A stretch of DNA of 64,000 nt from positions 197,254-261,253 of the forward strand of contig NZ_JAHRHK010000003.1 of NCBI RefSeq assembly GCF_021246465.1, in the 5' to 3' direction. Below the pieces are notes generated by a model that was given only the letters and a program-made list of their open reading frames with translations, had not been told where the DNA came from and made no database searches. Numbering within the stretch: position 1 is the first letter of the stretch; the number at the start of each line of letters is the position of its first letter. This stretch comes from Nocardioides sp. R-C-SC26. GTDB taxonomy: Bacteria > Actinomycetota > Actinomycetes > Propionibacteriales > Nocardioidaceae. Both the position numbers and the translations under genes were made by a program. Below are positions 1 to 8,422 of this stretch, piece by piece.

Positions 1-1
1 C

Positions 2-1444
2 CTCGATCATCAGCTGGCGCTCGCCTACGCCGAGGATCTCTGGACGGCCGACCCGGACGTGCCGAGCGACCCTGCTCGATGGCACCCCTACGACCTGCTG
101 ATGGTCCCGGTGGTGGCCGGTGACTCGATGCTCGGCGTGATCTGGCTGGACCTTCCTCTCGACGGGTTGCGGCCGGTAGCCGGCGATGCCCGCACGGCGA
201 TCGCCGTCGCCAGCCGGGAGATCGCTCGCTCCATCGCGATGGATCTGGACCGGGTCCTGATCGAGGAGCGCGAGCGCGTGCTGCAGTCGACGCGAGACGT
301 CCTCGCCGACCTCACCTCCGACGTGCCTGTGGAGCAGATGCTCAGGGAGACGCAGCGTCTCCTCGCCACGGCGTTCGGGGCCGAGGAACCGAGCATCGTG
401 CTCCACGACGCGACGACCGCCGCCACCCCGCTCCAGCGGCTGGGCACGACTCTCGCGCTGCGATGCTGGGCCGAGCGCCGCGCCGCGGTGGTCTCACGGC
501 GCCGCGGGGTCGGTCCCATGCTCGATCCCGACCAGCACCGGCTGCTCACCGACGAGGTCGCCCGGCGAGGTGATGCGTCGATGATGCTCGTCCCGGTCGG
601 CGCCGGCCCCGAGTGCCTGGGCCGCATCGTCATGTGGCGCGGCGCGGGCGACCGCGACTGGAGCGACGCGGAGACCGACGCGGCCCTGGAGATCGGTCGC
701 GACCTCGGGCGCGCCGTCCTCACGGCGCGAGCGCTGAGCCGCGAGAAGGAGGCCTCCGCCTACAAGCAGCAACTCGTGGCCGGGGCCGCGCGTGAGCTGG
801 CGCGCCCCATCCGGGCCACGCGCACCCACCTCGCCGCCCTCAACGAGATGGCGGGAGATACCCCCGCCGCCGGCACCGCGCTCGCTCTGCGCAGCATGAC
901 GCGAGCGGCGGACCGCCTGGCCGACATCGTGTCCGCGATGGGCGCCCTGACCTATGACGGCGGCTCGCCGGCGCGCCCCCACCGCGATGTCGACCTCGCA
1001 GCGATCGCCCGGGACGGCGTCGAGCTCAACGCCGTGACGGCCGCCATCGCGGAGATCGACCTGACCTACACCGGACCCGACACCCCGGTCTGGGTGCTCG
1101 GCGATGGCGGCGAGCTGGAGCGGATGCTCGCGAATCTGGTCGGCAACGCCTTGAAGTACACGAATGCGGGGGGAGCCGTCACCGTCACCCTCACAACCGC
1201 AGAGGCGGTCGCGACACTCGCCGTGGCCGACACGGGCCTCGGCATCTCCGAGGTCGACCAGCGATCGCTGTTCCAGGAGTTCTTCCGCTCCGCCGACCCC
1301 GACGCGTCGAGGTTGGAGGGGACGGGCCTGGGGTTGGCCATCGTCGCCCGCATCGCCGAACGGCACAGCGGATCGGTCGCGGTCGAGTCCACGCTGGGCG
1401 TGGGGAGCACCTTCACGGTGTCCCTCCCCCGACACCGTGGTTGA
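2..1444 (+). CDS. GAF-domain sensor histidine kinase-like protein (5' end outside window), phosphoacceptor His missing
   Basis: The frame is open to the left edge, so the true start lies upstream; a GTG at 59 is only an internal codon. The visible 480 residues contain the end of one GAF-like domain (LMVPVVAGDSMLGVIWLDLP), a second GAF-like domain over roughly the next 150 residues, a dimerisation region and a HATPase_c domain with N box (LVGNALKYTNAGG), G1 (VADTGLGISE) and G2 (GTGLGLAIVARIAERH). Where a HisKA H box normally reads HELRTP, this protein reads ARELARPI (codons at 788-811), so the phosphoacceptor His is an Arg. It may be a kinase-dead or phosphatase-only regulator, or may use another His such as the downstream TRTHLAAL. 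No response regulator is adjacent in the window. The gene ends just before a REP-like repeat. Confidence 0.85.
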   Translation, partial: LDHQLALAYAEDLWTADPDVPSDPARWHPYDLLMVPVVAGDSMLGVIWLDLPLDGLRPVAGDARTAIAVASREIARSIAMDLDRVLIEERERVLQSTRDVLADLTSDVPVEQMLRETQRLLATAFGAEEPSIVLHDATTAATPLQRLGTTLALRCWAERRAAVVSRRRGVGPMLDPDQHRLLTDEVARRGDASMMLVPVGAGPECLGRIVMWRGAGDRDWSDAETDAALEIGRDLGRAVLTARALSREKEASAYKQQLVAGAARELARPIRATRTHLAALNEMAGDTPAAGTALALRSMTRAADRLADIVSAMGALTYDGGSPARPHRDVDLAAIARDGVELNAVTAAIAEIDLTYTGPDTPVWVLGDGGELERMLANLVGNALKYTNAGGAVTVTLTTAEAVATLAVADTGLGISEVDQRSLFQEFFRSADPDASRLEGTGLGLAIVARIAERHSGSVAVESTLGVGSTFTVSLPRHRG

Positions 1445-1451
1445 GGTGTCC

Positions 1452-1494
1452 CCCGGTGGTCGAGGAGCGAGTGCAGCGAGCGTCATGAAACCCC
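1452..1494 (+). repeat. REP-like repeat, CCGGTGGTCGAGGAG...GAAACC type
   Basis: Starts CCCGGTGGTCGAGGAGCGAG and ends CGTCATGAAACCCC. It is a diverged copy of the family seen at 13217-13266, 27274-27314 and elsewhere. It lies between the converging histidine kinase and M20 peptidase genes, a position where it could also act as a bidirectional terminator. Confidence 0.7.
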
Positions 1495-1514
1495 GTGAGC
1501 CGACAGGCGACCTC

Positions 1515-2900
1515 TCAGAGACGACCGAGCTTGGCGAGCAGCAGCGCTTCGGCGACGACGACCCGCTCGAACTCCTCCAGCAGCAGGCCCTCGTTGGCGC
1601 CGTGCGCGCGGGTGTCGGGATCCTCGACGCCGGTGACGAGCACGCTCGCCTCCGGGAAGGCCTCGAGGAACTCCGCGATGAACGGGATCGAGCCGCCGAC
1701 CCCCATGTCGACCGGCGCCGTGCCGTCCCAGGCCTCGGTGAACGCCTCACGCGCGGCGTCGTAGGCCGGGCCGGTCGCATCGATCTGGGTCGGCTCGCCG
1801 GAGTCGACGTGGGTGACGGTGAGCTGCGCTCCCCACGGCACCTTCGCCTCCAGGTGCCGGGTCAGGCAGGCCAGCGCGTTGGCCGCGGTGTCGCCGGGGG
1901 CGATCCGCAGACTCAGCTTCGCGCGCGCCGACGGCGTCAGAGTGTTGCTGGCGCCGTCGACCTTCGGGGCGTCGAGTCCGGTGATGGTCAGCGCCGGCTG
2001 GGTCCACAGGCGCTCGACGACGGGTCCCTGACCGACCCACTCGACGCCGGGCGCGGCGCCGGACTCGGCACGCAGCCGATCCTCCGGGTAGGCGACGTCG
2101 GCGGCCGGGCCACGGTGCAGGCCCTCGATCGCGATCCCACCGTCGGCGTCGTAGAGGGTGTCGAGCAGGCGCACCAGCGCCATGATCGCGTCGGGCACCA
2201 GCCCACCCCACATGCCGGAGTGGACGGCATGGGTGAGCGTGCGCACCTCGACGTCGACCCGCACCAGGCCGCGCAGGCTGGTGGTCAACGCGGGCTCGCC
2301 GACGTCCCAGTTGCCGGAGTCGGCGATGACGATGACGTCGGCGCGCAGGGACTCCTGATGCTCCGCCAGCAGGGCGGGGAGGGTGTCGGAGCCGACCTCC
2401 TCCTCGCCCTCGATGAACATCGTGACGTTGACGGGCGGCTCGCCGCCGCCCAGCGCACCGAAGACGCGGAGCGCACCGAGATGGGCGGCGATACCGGCCT
2501 TGTCGTCGGCCGCGCCGCGGGCGTAGAGACGTGGACCGTGGGGGGTGTCGCGCTCGGAGGGCTCGAACGGCGGGGAGTCCCAGTCGGCGTGGTCGTTCTC
2601 CGGCTGGACGTCGTGGTGGGCGTACAGCAGCACGGTCGGCGCACCCGCCGGGCCGGCCTTGTGCGCGATCACCGCAGGCGCGCCGCCGTCCGCGCTGACG
2701 ATGCGGGCGGTGCAGCCCTCGGCCTCGAAGAGCGCGGCGACGGCCTCCGCGCTGCGCTGCACCTCCGCGGCCCGCGCCGGGTCGGCGCTGACGGACTCGA
2801 TGCGCACGAGATCCTCGAGGTCGCCGCGCAGGGCCGGCATCAGGTCGGCCACGGCGGCCTTGATCTGCTCGGTCGTCCCGGCCTGCGTCGCGTCGCTCAT
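1515..2900 (-). CDS. M20 family dipeptidase
   Basis: A 461-residue metallopeptidase of the M20 (carnosinase/CPG2-like) family, cytoplasmic, expected to hydrolyse dipeptides or N-acyl amino acids with two Zn ions. Metal-ligand motifs are in order: LLYAHHDVQPEN, YARGAADDKAG, FIEGEEEVGS (the catalytic Glu pair) and VIADSGNWD, with the lid-domain HAVHSGMWGG region in between. The start chosen is the ATG at 2900 (MSDATQ). A TAGCGT hexamer lies 7 nt upstream, so the mRNA is probably leaderless; an upstream in-frame GTG would add 13 unlikely residues. The substrate cannot be named from sequence. Confidence 0.88.
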   Translation of the reverse strand: MSDATQAGTTEQIKAAVADLMPALRGDLEDLVRIESVSADPARAAEVQRSAEAVAALFEAEGCTARIVSADGGAPAVIAHKAGPAGAPTVLLYAHHDVQPENDHADWDSPPFEPSERDTPHGPRLYARGAADDKAGIAAHLGALRVFGALGGGEPPVNVTMFIEGEEEVGSDTLPALLAEHQESLRADVIVIADSGNWDVGEPALTTSLRGLVRVDVEVRTLTHAVHSGMWGGLVPDAIMALVRLLDTLYDADGGIAIEGLHRGPAADVAYPEDRLRAESGAAPGVEWVGQGPVVERLWTQPALTITGLDAPKVDGASNTLTPSARAKLSLRIAPGDTAANALACLTRHLEAKVPWGAQLTVTHVDSGEPTQIDATGPAYDAAREAFTEAWDGTAPVDMGVGGSIPFIAEFLEAFPEASVLVTGVEDPDTRAHGANEGLLLEEFERVVVAEALLLAKLGRL

Positions 2901-2939
2901 GTCTCCCACGCTAGCCCCGCGTCCCGGCGGCCGGCACAC

Positions 2940-3275
2940 TCAGGTCAGCGGGAGCCAGGGCGCGAGGTCCGCACGTTCGCCCGATGCGTTGATCGCCCCG
3001 TCTGCGAGCGCCTCCGCCCAGGAGAGCCCCCCGGTCGCCAGCGCGAGGAAGGTCGCAGCATCGGTCTCGACGACGGCGGGCGGCGTGCCGCGGGTGTGCC
3101 GGACGCCGTCGACGCACTGGACGGCGGCGTAGGGCGGCACCCGCACCTCGACCGATCGTCCCGGTGCCCGGGTCTCCAGCACGGCGAGGTAGTGCTTGAC
3201 CAGGGCCCGGGTGTCACCAGCCTCCTGCGCCGCCCGGAGCGCTTCGGGATCGAGAGCACGCAGACGGGCAGGCAC
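2940..3275 (-). CDS. sterol carrier family protein (SCP2-like, 111 aa)
   Basis: A small protein resembling the bacterial SCP/MDMPI C-terminal-type domain: VEVRVPPYAAVQCVDG, HTRGTPPAVVETD, FLALATGGLSWAEAL and NASGERADLAPWLPL. The last blocks match the ATG..SGxxxDLxxxLPL ending typical of that family. It starts at GTG 3275 with TAGGGT (3282-3287) 6 nt before it, so it is likely leaderless. It is divergent from the membrane protein at 3357; their start regions are only about 80 bp apart. The M20 peptidase starts 39 bp beyond its stop and has its own -10-like hexamer, so the two need not be one operon. Confidence 0.75.
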   Translation of the reverse strand: MPARLRALDPEALRAAQEAGDTRALVKHYLAVLETRAPGRSVEVRVPPYAAVQCVDGVRHTRGTPPAVVETDAATFLALATGGLSWAEALADGAINASGERADLAPWLPLT

Positions 3276-3356
3276 GCCCCGACCCTACGAGACCTGCCGG
3301 CTGAAGTCGCTCCGAGGCCGGGGCCACCGACGGGACCAAGCCCTAGGGTGAGCGCC

Positions 3357-4067
3357 GTGTCGCGTTGGCCCTCAGATCGTCTGCACGCACAACCCGTGCT
3401 GGCCACGGTGCGACGTCTGGAGGAGCGCGTCGGAGCGCGGTTCCCCGACCGCGACCTGCTCGACGTCGTCCGCGATCTCGCCGCACTGGTCGAGGAGGTG
3501 GCCGACGGCGCCGCGGACGTCCGCCGCCGTATCCGGCACACCCGGTTGCTCTCCCGGCTGGGAGTGGTCGCGATCCTCGCCGTCACCGCGACGATCTTCT
3601 GGCTCGCCGTCCGGTCGGCCCTCGACGACCGCGCCGTGACGAGCTCGCTCGACTGGCTGCCGCTGTTGGAGAGCGGCATCAACGACCTGGTCTTCGCCGC
3701 GATCGCGCTGTGGTTCCTGTGGTCGCTGCCTGAACGGGTGCATCGCAGTTCGCTGCTCGCGCTGCTGCACCGGCTGCGCTCACTCGCGCACGTCGTCGAC
3801 ATGCACCAGCTCACCAAGGATCCCGAGCGGCTGCGCGTGGACTTCCGACCGACCCCGCGCAGCGCCGACCCGGGCCTGGACCGCAACGAGATGGAGAGCT
3901 ACCTCGACTACTGCACCGAGCTGCTCAGCCTCGTCGGCAAGACGGCGGCGCTCGTCGCCGAGCAGTCGCAGGACGCCGTCGTGCTGGACGCCGTCAGCAA
4001 CCTGGAGACGCTGACCACCAGCATGAGCCGCTCGATCTGGCAGAAGATCTCGTTGCTACCCGACTGA
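3357..4067 (+). CDS. hypothetical protein with two transmembrane segments
   Basis: A 236-residue protein of unknown function. Residues about 1-55 are soluble and charged, followed by two hydrophobic segments (LGVVAILAVTATIFWLAV and LVFAAIALWFLWSL) separated by a short loop, then a long soluble tail (MHQLTKDPERLRVDFRPTPR ... NLETLTTSMSRSIWQKISLL). The start is GTG 3357: TAGGGT at 3344-3349 lies 7 nt upstream, the leaderless pattern seen throughout this window. A GTG at 3348 is also possible but would overlap that hexamer. The much longer open frame running in from 1164 is a shadow of the M20 gene. Confidence 0.75.
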   Translation: MSRWPSDRLHAQPVLATVRRLEERVGARFPDRDLLDVVRDLAALVEEVADGAADVRRRIRHTRLLSRLGVVAILAVTATIFWLAVRSALDDRAVTSSLDWLPLLESGINDLVFAAIALWFLWSLPERVHRSSLLALLHRLRSLAHVVDMHQLTKDPERLRVDFRPTPRSADPGLDRNEMESYLDYCTELLSLVGKTAALVAEQSQDAVVLDAVSNLETLTTSMSRSIWQKISLLPD

Positions 4068-4101
4068 CCACCCGTCGGTCGAGGCCAGCGCCCGCCTCAC
4101 C

Positions 4102-4125
4102 GGGTCTCGACAAGCTCGACCACCG
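4102..4125 (-). repeat. short REP-like repeat copy
   Basis: GGTCTCGACAAGCTCGACCACCGG, an abbreviated inverted copy of the CCGGTGGTCGA...TCGAGACC family, lies between the converging genes ending at 4067 and 4147. The central hairpin is reduced to CAAG. Confidence 0.6.
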
Positions 4126-4146
4126 GTGGCGGGGGTTTCGAGGCCC

Positions 4147-5031
4147 TCAGCCGCCGTCGATCGTGTCGAGGAGGTCGAGGGTCTGCCGCCAGGCTCGACT
4201 GCCGGGGTCGATGACGACGAAGTGGTCGCCCTCGACCTCGATCAGCTCGGCCTGGGCCCCTGCCGCCGTGGCACGCGCCACGTAGTCGACGGACTGCTCC
4301 AGCGGCACCAGGACGTCGTCGCGGGCGTGCACGCACCACACCGGGATGTCGAGCGGCACCTGCTGGGCGGGGTCGTACCGCTCGTCGGCCGACGACGGCG
4401 CGTGGCCCAGCAGTGCGCTGACGGCGCCGCCACCCAGCCGCGCACCGGCCACGAGGTCGAGCACGCCCGCCTGGGAGATCGCGTGCGTGAGTCGAACCCG
4501 GTCGGCCCATCCGTAGCGCCCGCGCCCGGCGGCCCAGACAGCGAGGTGGCCACCGGCCGAGTGGCCCAGGGTCACCACGGTCTCCAGCGTCGACGGCGGG
4601 AGGCCCGCCTCGGCGAGGGCGTCGATGCCTGCTGCGACGTCGTCGAAGGTGGCGGGTGCGCCGCCGCCCCCGCCGACCCGGCGGTACTCCAGGTTCCACG
4701 CGGCCCAGCCCTGCTCCGCGAGGCTCACGGCCAGCGGCGTCCCCAGCGAGAGGTCGTACCTGGACGACCAGAAGCCTCCGTGGATCACCACGACGACGCC
4801 GCGCGGGTCGCCGATGGAGGCATCGGGCAGGTGGAGGTCGGCGAACTGACTGGCGTCCTCGCCGTAGGTGACCCGCCGGACGTCGGGCAGATCCGCGCCG
4901 GAGCCGGCATCGGAGATCGGCACAGGTGCCACATTCCCATACTCGCCGCAGCCGCTCAGTGTCATCACCGCCGTCCCGCCGGCGGCGAGGAACGGGAGCC
5001 GGAGCACGCTGCGACGTCGCATGCTCCGCAT
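4147..5031 (-). CDS. alpha/beta-hydrolase (esterase-type), Tat lipoprotein
   Basis: A 294-residue alpha/beta hydrolase of the BD-FAE/esterase kind. The N-terminus MRSMRRRSVLRLPFLAAGG followed by LSGCG looks like a twin-arginine lipoprotein signal with lipobox LSGC, so the enzyme is probably exported and anchored to the outer face of the membrane. Catalytic elements: oxyanion-hole HGG in VVVIHGGFW, nucleophile elbow GHSAGG, acid in HARDDVLVP and His in EGDHFVV. Start ATG 5031 is one of three close in-frame ATGs (5049, 5031, 5022); all keep the signal. The substrate is unknown. Confidence 0.85.
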   Translation of the reverse strand: MRSMRRRSVLRLPFLAAGGTAVMTLSGCGEYGNVAPVPISDAGSGADLPDVRRVTYGEDASQFADLHLPDASIGDPRGVVVVIHGGFWSSRYDLSLGTPLAVSLAEQGWAAWNLEYRRVGGGGGAPATFDDVAAGIDALAEAGLPPSTLETVVTLGHSAGGHLAVWAAGRGRYGWADRVRLTHAISQAGVLDLVAGARLGGGAVSALLGHAPSSADERYDPAQQVPLDIPVWCVHARDDVLVPLEQSVDYVARATAAGAQAELIEVEGDHFVVIDPGSRAWRQTLDLLDTIDGG

Positions 5032-5072
5032 TCGGCACGGAGACCTCATCGGCTTGGCGATCGCCTGACCTC

Positions 5073-5813
5073 TCAGGCGAGGACCTGCCACACGATCAGG
5101 CCGAGGAGCACGCCGATCGCATCCAGCGTCATGAAGGTGAGCACCCAACCGGCGGGTGGCACGCGTCCGCTGAACGAACCGTCCGGGCGCGGCTCGACGT
5201 CCATCATCAACTGGCTCACGCACACGGCGCGATCGAGGTTCTCCGGGTCGGCGAGGACGACGCCGCCCTGGTACGGCGCGCCCTTGACCAGCAGCGCGCC
5301 CTCGCGGCCGTCGACGACGAACTGCAGCTCGGTGATGCGCCCCTGGCCGCTGAAGCTGAACCACCGGGTGCGCCACCCGGCCGCTGTGCGCAGAGGCACG
5401 TTCTCGTAGCTGGTGCTACTGGCTCGTTCGGTGAATCCGGTGACGGTCGCGACCACGCCCTCGCGCAACACGGGGACGACGAGGCGCATGCGCGCGTCGG
5501 CGAGACCGAGCACGACGGCGATGGCGAGGGCCGAGCCGGCGGCCAGGAGGGGCGGGTGACTGACCCAGATCACCATCGGGGCGACCATCGCGATCACCAG
5601 CGCGAAGAGCCCACCCGGCGTCAACGCGATCAGGCTGGCCCGGTAGGCGAGCGGCACCGCCCGCGGTGGCGCGGCCAGAGGCGCGACGGTCTCCGGCGTC
5701 GGCAGCGCGACGTGACGCTCGGGCCAGGCCTCCGCACGCGGCTTCGGCCACTTCTCGTACCCCGCTTGCGGTGGCGGCACGTAGGGCGCGTACGTCGGCT
5801 CCGGGTCGGCCAT
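5073..5813 (-). CDS. hypothetical membrane protein
   Basis: 246 residues: a proline-rich cytosolic N-terminus (YAPYVPPPQAGYEKWPKP), two adjacent hydrophobic segments (LIALTPGGLFALVIAMVAPMV; PPLLAAGSALAIAVVLGLA), a soluble domain of about 100 residues (FTERASSTSYENVPLRTAAG ... YQGGVVLADPENLDRAVCV) and a C-terminal transmembrane helix (VLTFMTLDAIGVLLGLIVWQV). No family is recognised. Start ATG 5813 has TAGGGT at 5821-5826, 7 nt upstream, so it is predicted leaderless. The left end (CTAG) of the inverted-repeat element at 5824 overlaps this -10 hexamer. Confidence 0.75.
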   Translation of the reverse strand: MADPEPTYAPYVPPPQAGYEKWPKPRAEAWPERHVALPTPETVAPLAAPPRAVPLAYRASLIALTPGGLFALVIAMVAPMVIWVSHPPLLAAGSALAIAVVLGLADARMRLVVPVLREGVVATVTGFTERASSTSYENVPLRTAAGWRTRWFSFSGQGRITELQFVVDGREGALLVKGAPYQGGVVLADPENLDRAVCVSQLMMDVEPRPDGSFSGRVPPAGWVLTFMTLDAIGVLLGLIVWQVLA

Positions 5814-5823
5814 GACGCGGACC

Positions 5824-5995
5824 CTAGTGGTGCGTCCGGGAAGTTCTGAAACGGTTGGCGTGCTCCCGGTGCGTGCAAGCGCAAGGCGCCGGCGCGCAGC
5901 CATACCGGGTCGTCTCGCAAGCGCTGGCAACGCCGCGGGGTGCGTGTCGGGGGTGCGCGAAGCGCATCAGAACCTCCCGGACGTGCCGCTAGTGG
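5824..5995. repeat. 172-bp terminal-inverted-repeat element (copy 1)
   Basis: The left end CTAGTGGTGCGTCCGGGAAG and the right end, read in reverse complement as CTAGCGGCACGTCCGGGAGG, continue into GTTCTGA on both sides, giving about 26-bp imperfect terminal inverted repeats. The interior has two direct GGTGCGTGY motifs and self-complementary GC-rich blocks. It is nearly identical to 15444-15614 and related to 62681-62848 and 35561-35720. No protein-coding capacity; MITE-like or a structured repeat. It sits between a promoter on its left and the purL stop on its right. Confidence 0.8.
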
Positions 5996-6040
5996 CCCGC
6001 AACCCCGATCCGCAGGGGCTTCGGTACCCGCCGCGGCGGT

Positions 6041-8287
6041 TCAGGCCATCGCGACGGGGATCGTCGCCATCCACGCCGAGCGAAGCTCGAGCAGGTTGAC
6101 GTCGAACAGGCCGGCGACCCCGAGGGCATCGCCACCGGTGGTGCCGAGCTCGACCACGGGGACGGCGTGCCGGTCCGCGAGTGCGGTGAGGCGTTCGACG
6201 TCGCCCTCGGCGACCGTGACGAGCACGCGTCCGGCCGACTCGGAGAAGAGCGCGACGAAGGGATCCTCATGCACGCCGGCGAGGTCGACCCGGACACCGC
6301 AGAGGTTGCGCAGCGCACCTTCGACGAGCGCCTGGGCCAGGCCGCCGTCGGCCAGGTCGTGGGCCGAGGTCAGCAGGCCGACACCCTCGCGGAGCAGCTC
6401 GGCGAGCCGGCTCTCGTGGGCCAGGTCGACCGCCGGCGGCCGACCGCCGAGGTGGCCGTGCACGACGTGCGCCCACTCCGAGCCGCTGAGCTCCTCGCGG
6501 GTGGTGCCGAGCAGGAGCACGCGGTCGCCCACGTCGTCGCCCTCGACCGAGGCCCACGCGGACGGCGTGCGTCGGGTGACGTCGTCGATCACGCCGAGCA
6601 CGGCGACCACCGGGGTGGGGAGGATCGCCGTCTCGCCGGTCTGGTTGTAGAGGCTCACGTTGCCGCCGGTGACCGGGATACCGAGCTCGAGACAGGCGTC
6701 CTTGAGGCCACGGCAGGCCTCGGCGAACTGCCACATGACGCCGGTGTCCTCGGGCGAGCCGAAGTTGAGGCAGTCGGAGATGGCCAGCGGCCGCGCACCG
6801 CCGGTGGCGACGTTCCGGTAGCTCTCGGCGAGTGCGAGCTGCGCACCGGCGTAGGGGTCGAGCTTGGCGAAGCGGCCGTTGCAGTCGGTGGAGACGGCGA
6901 CACCGAGGTTGGTCTCCTCGTCGACGCGGACCATGCCGGAGTCGCTGGGCTGGGAGAGCACGGTGTTGCCCCGCACGTAGCGGTCGTACTGGTCGGTGAT
7001 CCAGGACTTGTCGCACAGGTTCGGACTGGCGGCGAGCTGCAGCAGGGTGGCGCGCAGCTCCTCTCCCGAGGCCGGACGGGCCAGCGTCTCGGCGCCGTCG
7101 GCCTGCAGCGCGTCCTGCCAGTCCGGGCGGGCGTAGGGGCGCTCGTACGTCGGCCCGTCGTGGGCGACCGAGCGGGGCGGGACGTCGACGACGCGCTCCC
7201 CGTGCCAGTCGATGTGCAGGCGACCGGTGTCGGTCACCTCGCCGACGACGACGGCCTCGACGTCCCACTTGGCGCAGATGCCGAGGAACGTGGCGACGTC
7301 GTCGGGCTCGACGACCGCCATCATCCGCTCCTGGCTCTCGCTCATCAGGATCTCTTCGGGCGCCAGCGTGGAGTCACGCAGCGGGACGCGGTCGAGCTCG
7401 ACGTGCATCCCGCCGTCGCCGGCGCTGGCGAGCTCGGAGGTGGCGCAGGAGAGACCGGCGCCGCCGAGGTCCTGGATACCGGCCACGACCCCCGCCGCGA
7501 AGAGCTCGAGGGTGCACTCGATGAGCAGCTTCTCCATGAACGGGTCGCCGACCTGGACGGCGGGACGCTTGGCCGGGCCGTCGGCGTCGAAGGTCTCCGA
7601 GGCGAGCACCGAGACGCCGCCGATGCCGTCGCCTCCGGTGCGGGCGCCGTAGAGGATCACCTGGTTGCCGACGCCGGAGGCCTTGGCCAGGTGGAGGTCC
7701 TCGTGCCGCAGCACGCCGACGCAGAGCGCGTTGACCAACGGGTTGCCGAGATAGGTCTCGTCGAAGACGGCCTCGCCGCCGATGTTGGGCAGGCCGAGGC
7801 AGTTGCCGTAGCCGCCGACGCCGGCGACGATCCCGGGCAGCACGCGGCGGGTGTCGGGGGCGTCGAGCGGGCCGAAGCGGAGCGGGTCCATCACCGCGAC
7901 CGGGCGGGCACCCATCGCGAGGATGTCGCGCACGATGCCGCCGATGCCGGTGGCCGCGCCCTGGTAGGGCTCCACGAAGCTCGGGTGGTTGTGGGACTCG
8001 ACCTTGAACGTGACCGCGTAGCCCTGTCCGATGTCGATCACGCCGGCGTTCTCGCCGATGCCCGCGAGCATCTTGCCGGCCGGCGTCTCCTGGGGGATCT
8101 CGCCGAACTGCTTGAGGTGCACCTTGGTGGACTTGTAGGAGCAGTGCTCGCTCCACATCACCGAGTACATCGCCAGCTCCGAGCTGGTGGGCCGACGTCC
8201 GAGGATCTCGCGGATCCGCTCGTACTCGTCGGCCTTGAGGCCGAGATCGGCCCACGGCTGCTCGCGGTCGGGGTCCTGGGCTGCCAC
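6041..8287 (-). CDS. purL: phosphoribosylformylglycinamidine synthase, large subunit II
   Basis: PurL (748 aa), the ATP-dependent synthetase part of FGAM synthase in de novo purine synthesis, working with PurQ (glutaminase) and PurS, both encoded at 13.9-14.8 kb. The size is that of the small (non-fused) PurL. Diagnostic blocks: [20 protein letters not shown] near the N-terminus, [42 protein letters not shown], the second-half repeat with [13 protein letters not shown] and [10 protein letters not shown], and [17 protein letters not shown]. The start is GTG 8287; a TAGATT hexamer is present about 35 nt upstream. It is separated from purQS by unrelated genes, unlike the purSQL operon of many bacteria. 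Confidence 0.97.
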   Translation of the reverse strand: MAAQDPDREQPWADLGLKADEYERIREILGRRPTSSELAMYSVMWSEHCSYKSTKVHLKQFGEIPQETPAGKMLAGIGENAGVIDIGQGYAVTFKVESHNHPSFVEPYQGAATGIGGIVRDILAMGARPVAVMDPLRFGPLDAPDTRRVLPGIVAGVGGYGNCLGLPNIGGEAVFDETYLGNPLVNALCVGVLRHEDLHLAKASGVGNQVILYGARTGGDGIGGVSVLASETFDADGPAKRPAVQVGDPFMEKLLIECTLELFAAGVVAGIQDLGGAGLSCATSELASAGDGGMHVELDRVPLRDSTLAPEEILMSESQERMMAVVEPDDVATFLGICAKWDVEAVVVGEVTDTGRLHIDWHGERVVDVPPRSVAHDGPTYERPYARPDWQDALQADGAETLARPASGEELRATLLQLAASPNLCDKSWITDQYDRYVRGNTVLSQPSDSGMVRVDEETNLGVAVSTDCNGRFAKLDPYAGAQLALAESYRNVATGGARPLAISDCLNFGSPEDTGVMWQFAEACRGLKDACLELGIPVTGGNVSLYNQTGETAILPTPVVAVLGVIDDVTRRTPSAWASVEGDDVGDRVLLLGTTREELSGSEWAHVVHGHLGGRPPAVDLAHESRLAELLREGVGLLTSAHDLADGGLAQALVEGALRNLCGVRVDLAGVHEDPFVALFSESAGRVLVTVAEGDVERLTALADRHAVPVVELGTTGGDALGVAGLFDVNLLELRSAWMATIPVAMA

Positions 8288-8347
8288 GGCGACCGTGTCG
8301 AGCGAAGCCCGGGGGCAAATCTAGTGCCCGTCCCCGACGCCTCCGCG

Positions 8348-8422
8348 TTGACCCGTCTTTACCTGAAGACGGGTCAACCGCGATCAGGGCGTTGAGCCGT
8401 CTCCAGGTAAAGACGGGTCAAC
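8348..8422. repeat. paired palindrome (BIME-like) element, copy 1
   Basis: Palindrome 1 (8348-8377) has arms TTGACCCGTCTT and AAGACGGGTCAA around TACCTG. Palindrome 2 (8392-8422) is the reverse-oriented unit with loop CAGG/TA and a slightly diverged left arm. The pair recurs at 21848-21922. The stop codon (TGA, 8418-8420) of the minus-strand gene 8418-9515 lies in the outer arm. It could act as a terminator for that gene and for readthrough from either side. Confidence 0.8.

Noticed and set aside
1164..3347. Very long plus-strand open frame opposite the M20 peptidase
   Set aside because: It is antisense to a gene with complete catalytic motifs, is rich in Arg/Gly/Asp as expected of high-GC shadow frames, and only its last 237 codons (from 3357) look like a real protein.
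6167..8395. 742-codon plus-strand frame opposite purL
   Set aside because: No motif, composition typical of an antisense GC-rich shadow, while purL on the other strand has all its motifs.
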